A stretch of 64,000 nucleotides of DNA from Cladorrhinum sp. PSN259. Taxonomy: Eukaryota > Ascomycota > Sordariomycetes > Sordariales > Podosporaceae. Every line of letters begins with the position of its first letter. Position 1 is the first letter of the stretch. Where the stretch lies: positions 1,082,922 through 1,146,921 of the forward strand of contig MU867060.1 in NCBI GenBank assembly GCA_033725935.1, in the 5' to 3' direction. The position numbers were made by a program, and so were the translations under genes. Below, in pieces: positions 57,309 through 64,000 of the stretch. The notes beneath the pieces were generated by a model. It was not told the origin of the DNA. It searched no databases and saw nothing but the letters and a program-made list of their open reading frames with translations.

Positions 57309-58370
57309 ATGCCATGGGGTCTGTCGCCGTCTTCTGCACCGTCAGGAGGCAGCAAAGATAATGGCAACAACAGCACGAAAAATGCGACGACACAGACCGA
57401 ACATGTCAAACCCGCAATATCCCTGAAAGATGGTGTCATTGGCCATTTCACCGAAGCGGAGAACTGGATCGCGCCCATTGTCGCCGTTGGCGCAAGTTGG
57501 GGTCTTTGGGCCTTCTGGCAGCGATACCTTCGACGTATTCCAAACCCCGCGCACATCCCTCCAAGCTATTTCCACCGTCGTGGACTATTCGGCAAGGTGA
57601 CAAGCGTCGGCGATGGAGATGGGTTTCACCTCTATCATACCCCAGGTGGACGGCTTGCCGGTTGGGGTTGGTTGCGCAGGGTGCCGACCGCAAAAAAGGA
57701 ACTGAAAGGCAACACTGTAAATCATTCATGCTATAATAAATTAATATTGTGAAAATCGCTACTCACCAACCTTTTCCCCTCTTTCCAGATTTCTATCCGT
57801 ATCGCAGGCGTTGACGCCCCTGAAGGCGCGCATTTCGGCAAAACCGCCCAACCATATGCGGCCGACGCTCTCGAGTTCTTGGACAAATACATCCTCAATC
57901 GGCGGGTACGCGCCTATATTTACAGAAAAGACCAGTACGACCGAATAGTGGCCAGCGTCCACGTGAGGAAACCGCCTTTCTTTCTACGCAAAGACGTTGG
58001 GCTGGAAATGCTCAAAGCTGGTCTGGCGATCACATACGAGGCCAAGTTCGGAGCGGAGTTTGGGGGTCCAAAACAGGAAGCAAAGTACAAGGCTGCCGAG
58101 GCGTTGGCCAGGCAAAAAGGTAAAGGGATGTGGTCTTTGGAGAAGCCTGCGAGCAGCGGGATCTTCTTCAAAAGACACGCGCCTCCGCCGGAGCCGCTTG
58201 AATCACCTATGGCCTACAAGAAGCGGATGAAGGCATTGGATGAAGAGGCGGCCAAGATTGCTGCTGCTGCTGCTTCTACGCAAAAGGCCGGGACTACTAC
58301 TACTGCGAGTGGTGCATCAAAGTCTGGTGGTGGTGCGAAAATCGGACCAGCCGCTGCCCACCGGAAATAG
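57309..58370 (+). CDS. lcl3: LCL3-type membrane-anchored SNase-like endonuclease
   Basis: Predicted 329 aa in two exons, 57309-57716 and 57789-58370 (72-nt intron, donor GTAAAT, acceptor CCAG). Residues 49-70 hold a hydrophobic anchor ([18 protein letters not shown]). A staphylococcal-nuclease fold follows: [18 protein letters not shown], then [10 protein letters not shown] with the catalytic-site Arg, Asp and Glu equivalents, and [11 protein letters not shown] with the second catalytic Arg. The intron interrupts just before the [10 protein letters not shown] strand. Lcl3 proteins are conserved single-pass mitochondrial or membrane proteins of uncertain physiological role (yeast lcl3 mutants live long). 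The C-terminus is extended by an Ala/Thr/Gly-rich tail (residues 290-329). Confidence 0.93.
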
Positions 58371-61300
58371 ACATCTAAGAGAAAGAACAGAATTTTTTTG
58401 TTTCTCGGGCATGGTTTTGGGAAACGTGAACGGGATCGTGTGAATATGGGAATGCTTATACGGCATATGCAGGAAACCGAAGATCACGATAGATGATATG
58501 ATGCCCATGAATATATATGGCCAAAAACAAATACGTTTGGCATGAAGATGATTTGTTTCGAACCCTTTATCTTTTTGATCATCTGTGTCGGGCTCTGTCA
58601 AAACCGCACACCAGTATTTGAGGGTTGGGTTTCTAAAATAAAAAGGATCTTCAATATGGTCGCTGATACCTTGAAAGGGAAATCGTTTCGAGTCATCACT
58701 TACAGACAAGAAAACCTTGGAAGCAAGAAAACAACTAAACCTTGGATGCGATTAGTTTGATTTTCCTGTTTTAGGAAACAAAAACTCCTGTCGGTTAGCC
58801 TGCTCTCCGGGAAGGCTACCTTACTATATTATATCGCCATATATATCAAGGTAACCTTGCATCATAATAGAGCAAAAGATAATTTTCCTTTTGAGGTACG
58901 TAATAGGGTATAGTAAGTAGAACCTATGGACTCCCCGTGCATAGTATTAATGTTTCGTTTAATTGCCTTTTTGTTTTTTACTATGATATAACCTTGTAAG
59001 ATATCATTTTACCTAGGCCAGGTAGATAGGTTAATGCATTGCCCGACCAAAACCCAACCATCGATTCATGTTTTGTGGTAGGGAAATATGAAGAAACAAA
59101 AAGTGGAGGTCTAAGGACAAGGAGTGTGTGTTCTGTGTGCACGTTCTACAAAACCTGGTATCAGAGAGGCATGATCGGCTGGAGATCTCTTCTAGGGGGG
59201 TTCTCTCCCTTCAAGTTATATTTGGGAAAAGAGGTATGGTGATATCTTCTTTATTTATGGAGTTTCTGTTTGGGATGGGCAGAAGAAACACGGCAAGTTA
59301 TCCATCCCAGGTTACTGGGTCCCGGGTTGCGCAAATAAGGCATGAGCATGAAGGCTTTTTTTGTGGTGTTTTGTGTAGTACGTGCCAAATTCGTCTTACA
59401 AGATTGACGATGCTGGTTGTTCATGAGGGTACCTTTTCTTCGTGTGAGCTCGGACATGCAGCTTGCCGCTCACCGCCGACAAACGCCCCCGCGAGGGAGC
59501 TTCTTGATTATGTTGCCCGGCTTTTGTTTACTTTTAGGAATATATGAAGATTTTCGTATTGAATAGCTCAACCAAAAAGAAAGCTACCCAGTGTACGGTC
59601 TCACCGGAGAAAGAAAGGCTAGAAGCCATCAGAGTCAAGCGTACCTGGAAGATGTGGAGTAAAAGACGTTGTCATGTGTGGAGAGGTTGGGAATCCCCTT
59701 GTCCAAGTGCACCTTGGTTGCATCTTTGTGCAGGTCCCGTCCAATCACATCCGATTGTGCCATGTGGTAACATCAGAAACCACCGGGACACCCCCGAATT
59801 GCCCCTGAATCTAGCGTGGCAGTCCCCTCACGCTTTTTGTCTTCGTTGGAATGTGAAAAAATATTCCTTTTGTTCTTTTGGGTCAGGGAAACAACAAAAA
59901 CATTTGGACGGCGACGTCAACACACGGCCGACGACACTCATTCTTTTTTGCACCGGAACCTCATCGTTCCATCCACTCTTTTTTTTCACGCTTGCATGCG
60001 ACCTGCTGCAGGCTTCCGAGAGTCGAAACACTGAGAGGCACACCTAGCCACCGACACTCTTTTTTCTCGCTTCTTCTTGCTTTTCGTGCAGCGCTGCACA
60101 CAAAGCAATCACACAGCGGCAATCGAAAACGTAGGGGTGCCAGTGCGAAGCCCCTGATCACCACTCCCCAGACCATCAAGACAGAGTCTCTGACGACAAG
60201 ATAGAGAAGCTGCCCACGGCCCTACCGTTCATCGCGATCCGCACTTCCCGATCAAAACCCACGCTCGTTTGGCATCCTTGAAACCACCCTGTCCACGGTA
60301 CGCCTCCAAACCCACGCACTTGAAGCTCTGAATAGCAACACCCGTAGACCACCCAAAAGGGCGAATTCCCTGACTCGGGCATGCTGCAACTCAAACCTCA
60401 AGCTGGGAGCTATACCTCTAGCTTCACGCATTGATTGACATGAATGACATGAATGACATCTGACATTTTGATCCACTGAAGCAGTTTCCCCACCATCAAT
60501 TACCTTCACGACATCCACCACAATCAACATCACCTCCGATTATCAAGCTGTCGATTTTGTAAAGGTTTGTTTGCTTCCCTCTTCTTCTTTCCTACTTCCC
60601 TCAAACCAAAGAAGGAACACCCCTCGCGTCACATCACTTGGAACCTGGGACCGTCACCTTGACCCTGCAGGAACAATATCGAGCCGTGCGGACCCCCGTC
60701 GCCAGACTTTGGTCGTCTGGTCCGGGCTTTGGAGCGGGAGGGCGCGATCGAGTGACCGCACCGCCGGGAATTCGTGTTCTTTTCAGGTTTTGCCATAACC
60801 TTCTTCTACCGCTGTCGAGAGCAAGAGATCACGAACAAACTCGAAGCTCGAGATAAGAGCATCTCATCCCATCATTCTGGAACGATTGGGGACCTCCGTC
60901 CTTGCCTCTTTGAGATTAGCAGCACGCAACTGACCACTCAACGCACAGAATACAACCCTGGGCAGGTACGCCGAAATTTGACTCCTCCACTTTTTGCGCA
61001 ACCCCCCCAGCACCACCTTTCGTTGGCGGCAGGACCAAACGAACACTTTGGGTCGGAAAACAGGTTGGGCCAACCAGGTCTGCCTGTCTCTCTGCCACTC
61101 CCACCACCATCATCACTCCCTCCCCAATTCTTGGTTCAGCTGCAACCTTGTCACTCGCCGTCGCGACCTCGACACTTTCTCTAATAATTCTTGTTTTTAG
61201 CCTTCCCAGTTACATCACACTCGTTGAATCTGCCATACCTCGATCCCAATTCTCCTCGCGCAATCGGCCGGGCCTTGTGCGACAGCCTCATTTCCCCTCG

Positions 61301-61497
61301 ACGCGCACCCTTTTTTTTTTTTTTTTCTCAATCAATACGACTTCGACAACTTGACTCTGCTATGGAACCCCATATTTAAACAAAACAGCTTGGATTCCCC
61401 CGACCGAACGACCCCGAGCGACTCGACAGCTCGCCGGTCTCCAAGCGACTTTTTCCCTTCTAATTCCCTTCTCAACACCAGCCCCGATTGATCCGAT
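58371..61497. other. Intergenic region upstream of RAX2
   Basis: 3.1 kb between tandem plus-strand genes with no supportable gene. The stretch 58780-59035 is clearly AT-rich with hairpin-forming sequence. The last kilobase is pyrimidine-rich and contains a T16 run (61311-61326), compatible with a long RAX2 leader. Confidence 0.55.
61311..61326. repeat. Poly-T run (T16)
   Basis: 16 consecutive T, 170 bp upstream of the RAX2 start codon. Confidence 0.9.
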
Positions 61498-64000
61498 ATG
61501 CGATTACCATTCCGACGGCGCCATGCCGCGCAGAGGCGACCAACCGCGCAGACGTTTCTCGTGTTTGCCCTCTCATCGCTTTCCAGCGCCATAAAATTTA
61601 ACCCAGCACCTGCTGCGAACCTCGATCTTGAAAGTTTGGGCCGGGTAGCACTTGCGGGCGGCTTCTCGGGCATTTCTCTGTACGAGTTTGAGGGTCAAAA
61701 TGAGCGGCCATTCAGCACAAATGGAAGCGAGCAGCTGCTTGCACGGATGCCGAATGGCGCACTTGCAAGTGTCGTCAAAACTGACGCAAGAATACAAACA
61801 ATGTGCACCTTCAAGATGGACAACAAAGATGTTGTGGTGCTAGGAGGGAACTTTACAAGCATAGGCGCAGCTAATTCGGCGGCAATGCAGTCACCGGCAA
61901 TGGCATTGCTTGATCCGCAAACTGGTGCTGTTACACCCTTGGCGGGTTTATCAGGTCAAGTCAACGCGCTCCTCTGCGACCAGGAGAAGAACACAGTGTA
62001 CGTGGGTGGAAGTTTTCGCGGCGCAAACTCGACCAACGCTATTGCGTGGCTCGGAACACAGGGCTGGACGAATCTTCCATTCGCAGGGTTTAATGGACCC
62101 GTTAATTCTATAACTAAGGCACCAAACGGGAATATCATCTTTGGCGGTGCCTTCACCGGGCTGGGAAATGCAACAGCACCAGGTACTCGTGATGGTCAAG
62201 TGATAAATCTCTCAACAGCTACCATCAGCAGTGTCTCCTCCACCTCGTCTCAGGGATTTAGCGAGCCGAGGAATATTATTTGCAAAACTGACGGCAACGA
62301 TGGTGCGGGAAACACTTGGTTACTTCAGGACAATACTCCAGGGTCTTGGAGTGCGAAATTCAAATTCGGCTTTCAGCCAACCAAGTTGCGCCTCTACAAC
62401 ACGCGCCAGGACGGAAGGGGTACCAGGGAATGGCGGTTCACAGCTCTGCCAATCAATGGGATCATGAATTTCACCTATACTGACCCAGTAACGAAACGAA
62501 ACGAGAGCTGCACCAGCAGATGCCCACTGAGCAACGACCCCTCTCTCCAATATCAGGAGTTCCACTTTGTCAATGTGATAGGTATGAACGAGTTTCGCAT
62601 TGATATTTCGGGATTCTACGGCCGTGGTGGAGGTTTGAATGGGATTGAGCTGTTTGGGGACGACATCTATTCCTACGCTATCAACGATTTCAACGAGCCC
62701 TCGTGTGCTGGTGGAGATTTCCCTTCATCAGCAACGACGACTGGGCCTTGGTCCGTCTCTCCATCTCAGTCCAGCACTTCCGAATATCTGACGGCTCAAC
62801 TTACGGCGCCCATAACCAATACTTCAGCTTCCATTGTTTTCACTCCCGATATCAGAGAATCCGGTCATTATTCGGTCAACCTGTACACCCCTGGATGCCT
62901 ACAAGATAACACATGTTTGACTCGCGGCCGAGTCAAGCTCACCGGGCAGATGACTGCTGATCCAACAAAGAGCGAGCGTATAGACTTGGACCTTTACCAA
63001 ACCAACGACTTTGACAAGTACGACCAGATCTACTTTGGTGCCATTGACGCCAGCTCTGGTAGCTTCCGTCCCCGCGTCACCATGACCCCCCTTGCCGGCC
63101 AGTCCCTCGAACAGATGACGTTTGTAGCTCAGCGTGTAGGCTTCACCTTGATTAACAGCACAGGTGGCTTGAACGGGCTCTACGAGTACAACCCTGACGC
63201 TCCGATCAATGCGAGCGAATTCATGAGCTCTGCCTTCAACAAACTGGGGGCCAGCTTCAAGACTGGATCCGCCGTTACCGCTTTGACCACAATCGGAGAC
63301 ACGACATACATCGCAGGGAACTTCAGTTCCCCCACTGTTCAGAACATCGTCGCAGTGCAGGGTAATCAGGCCACCGTTCGGTCACTCGACGGTGGTCTCA
63401 ATGGCGGTGTCAAGTCTATGTTCTCAAACGGCACCAATCTTTTTGTGGGAGGATCTTTTAATGGAACCAAAGACAATTCGGCGGCTGGACTGAACAACGT
63501 CGCGCTTTACGACACTTCGAAAAATACATTCAGCGCACTGGGCGCAGGAGTCAACGGCCAGGTCATGCAGGTTGTTGGCATGACGATGAATATCACCGGT
63601 TCCAACCCAGAGCTTGTGATCAGTGTCAATGGCGATTTCACTCAACTACGGGCCTTTGGCAGCAACCAAGCCGTTGATGTAGATGGATTCGGAATCTGGG
63701 TACCTTCGCAGAATAATTGGCTTCAGAATCTAGCTTCGCCCGTTGAGCTGGTTGAGGGTATCTTGTCAGCTTCCTTGTTGGACTTTGATGGAGATAGCTC
63801 ACTTTATGCTGGCTCTCTCAGATCGTCAACACTCGGCGCAACCGGTGTTGCAACCACCGGCAAAAAGCTCAACCGTATTCCTGTTAAGATCCAGCCCACC
63901 AAGACTTCTCCAAGCTCCAGCACACTTGCCAAGCGCGACAACTCTTTGGAGGAGGGCAGCTTGAACGGTGTTGTCACTGGTATCTTTGATACTACCAACA
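61498..64000 (+). CDS. rax2: RAX2 cortical polarity marker, 3'-truncated by window
   Basis: Membrane glycoprotein that marks cortical sites for bud or tip polarity, acting with Rax1 in yeast. The first 834 codons are present with no stop or intron before the window ends. The full family protein exceeds 1,100 aa with a C-terminal membrane helix, which is missing here. The N-terminus has a basic stretch then TFLVFALSSLSSAI, a signal peptide or anchor. The ectodomain carries the repeated kelch-like strands of RAX2 (VVLGGNFTSIG, VYVGGSFRGANSTNAIAWLG, IIFGGAFTGLGN, TYIAGNFSSP, LFVGGSFNGT) and many N-glycosylation sequons. Paired cysteines (ESCTSRC, GCLQDNTC) suggest disulphides. The ATG at 61498 is the one that places the signal sequence at the N-terminus. 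A 5-codon uORF lies at 61362-61379. Confidence 0.93.
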   Translation, partial: MRLPFRRRHAAQRRPTAQTFLVFALSSLSSAIKFNPAPAANLDLESLGRVALAGGFSGISLYEFEGQNERPFSTNGSEQLLARMPNGALASVVKTDARIQTMCTFKMDNKDVVVLGGNFTSIGAANSAAMQSPAMALLDPQTGAVTPLAGLSGQVNALLCDQEKNTVYVGGSFRGANSTNAIAWLGTQGWTNLPFAGFNGPVNSITKAPNGNIIFGGAFTGLGNATAPGTRDGQVINLSTATISSVSSTSSQGFSEPRNIICKTDGNDGAGNTWLLQDNTPGSWSAKFKFGFQPTKLRLYNTRQDGRGTREWRFTALPINGIMNFTYTDPVTKRNESCTSRCPLSNDPSLQYQEFHFVNVIGMNEFRIDISGFYGRGGGLNGIELFGDDIYSYAINDFNEPSCAGGDFPSSATTTGPWSVSPSQSSTSEYLTAQLTAPITNTSASIVFTPDIRESGHYSVNLYTPGCLQDNTCLTRGRVKLTGQMTADPTKSERIDLDLYQTNDFDKYDQIYFGAIDASSGSFRPRVTMTPLAGQSLEQMTFVAQRVGFTLINSTGGLNGLYEYNPDAPINASEFMSSAFNKLGASFKTGSAVTALTTIGDTTYIAGNFSSPTVQNIVAVQGNQATVRSLDGGLNGGVKSMFSNGTNLFVGGSFNGTKDNSAAGLNNVALYDTSKNTFSALGAGVNGQVMQVVGMTMNITGSNPELVISVNGDFTQLRAFGSNQAVDVDGFGIWVPSQNNWLQNLASPVELVEGILSASLLDFDGDSSLYAGSLRSSTLGATGVATTGKKLNRIPVKIQPTKTSPSSSTLAKRDNSLEEGSLNGVVTGIFDTTN

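Overview
The window looks like nuclear DNA of a filamentous ascomycete, most likely a Neurospora/Sordaria-type Sordariomycete. Most genes carry short (about 50-140 nt) GT-AG introns, many with CTAAC/CTGAC-type branch sites. Coding regions prefer C-ending codons. All recognisable proteins are fungal housekeeping or hyphal-growth proteins, and long simple-sequence runs sit in the non-coding DNA. I see no plasmid, phage, CRISPR or intact transposon features.

Layout. 1-11.5 kb: no supportable gene, with many microsatellites between 7.3 and 10.7 kb. 11.5-13.5 kb (-): a Baeyer-Villiger-type flavin monooxygenase. 14.1-15.3 kb (-) ARPC2 (Arp2/3 actin nucleator) and 15.7-18.6 kb (+) UTP12/DIP2 (small-subunit processome) share a divergent promoter of about 400 bp. 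19.2-21.6 kb (-): a Pro/His-rich possible DNA-binding protein. 22.0-22.1 kb (-): intron-containing tRNA-Ile(AAT). 22.8-25.3 kb (+): a Sel1-repeat protein of the Nif1/Dsf2 type. 25.3-31.2 kb: non-coding, repeat-rich. 31.2-33.2 kb (-): a bZIP transcription factor, probably ADA-1, followed by a 7.9-kb divergent gene-free gap. 41.1-42.0 kb (+): ATP synthase subunit 4. 43.9-44.5 kb (-): SmD1. 45.0-45.5 kb (-): PKR1. 47.3-50.0 kb (+): a large F-box protein. 51.3-52.9 kb (-): a five-CCCH-finger protein of the ZC3H3/Red5 type. 54.0-55.0 kb (+): a HAD phosphatase. 55.5-56.2 kb (+): a Cys/Ser-rich orphan. 57.3-58.4 kb (+): an LCL3-type membrane nuclease. 61.5 kb to the right edge (+): RAX2, truncated by the window end.

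There is no operon-like pathway here. The genes are individually transcribed. Recurrent themes are RNA processing (UTP12, SmD1, ZC3H3-like) and polarised growth (ARPC2, RAX2, the Nif1-like protein). Exon structures below were derived by splicing so that reading frames join and conserved motifs are restored. All assembled coding lengths are multiples of three.

The best leads in the hunt are: a hydrophobic segment in the bZIP factor, which could mean membrane tethering; a uORF ending 6 nt before its start codon inside a possible removable 5'UTR intron; a GC-AG intron in ARPC2; frame-neutral or alternative introns in three genes; the very intron-dense SmD1 gene; and 10-bp-phased A-tracts between two convergent genes. 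I did not find a convincing previously undescribed multi-gene system.
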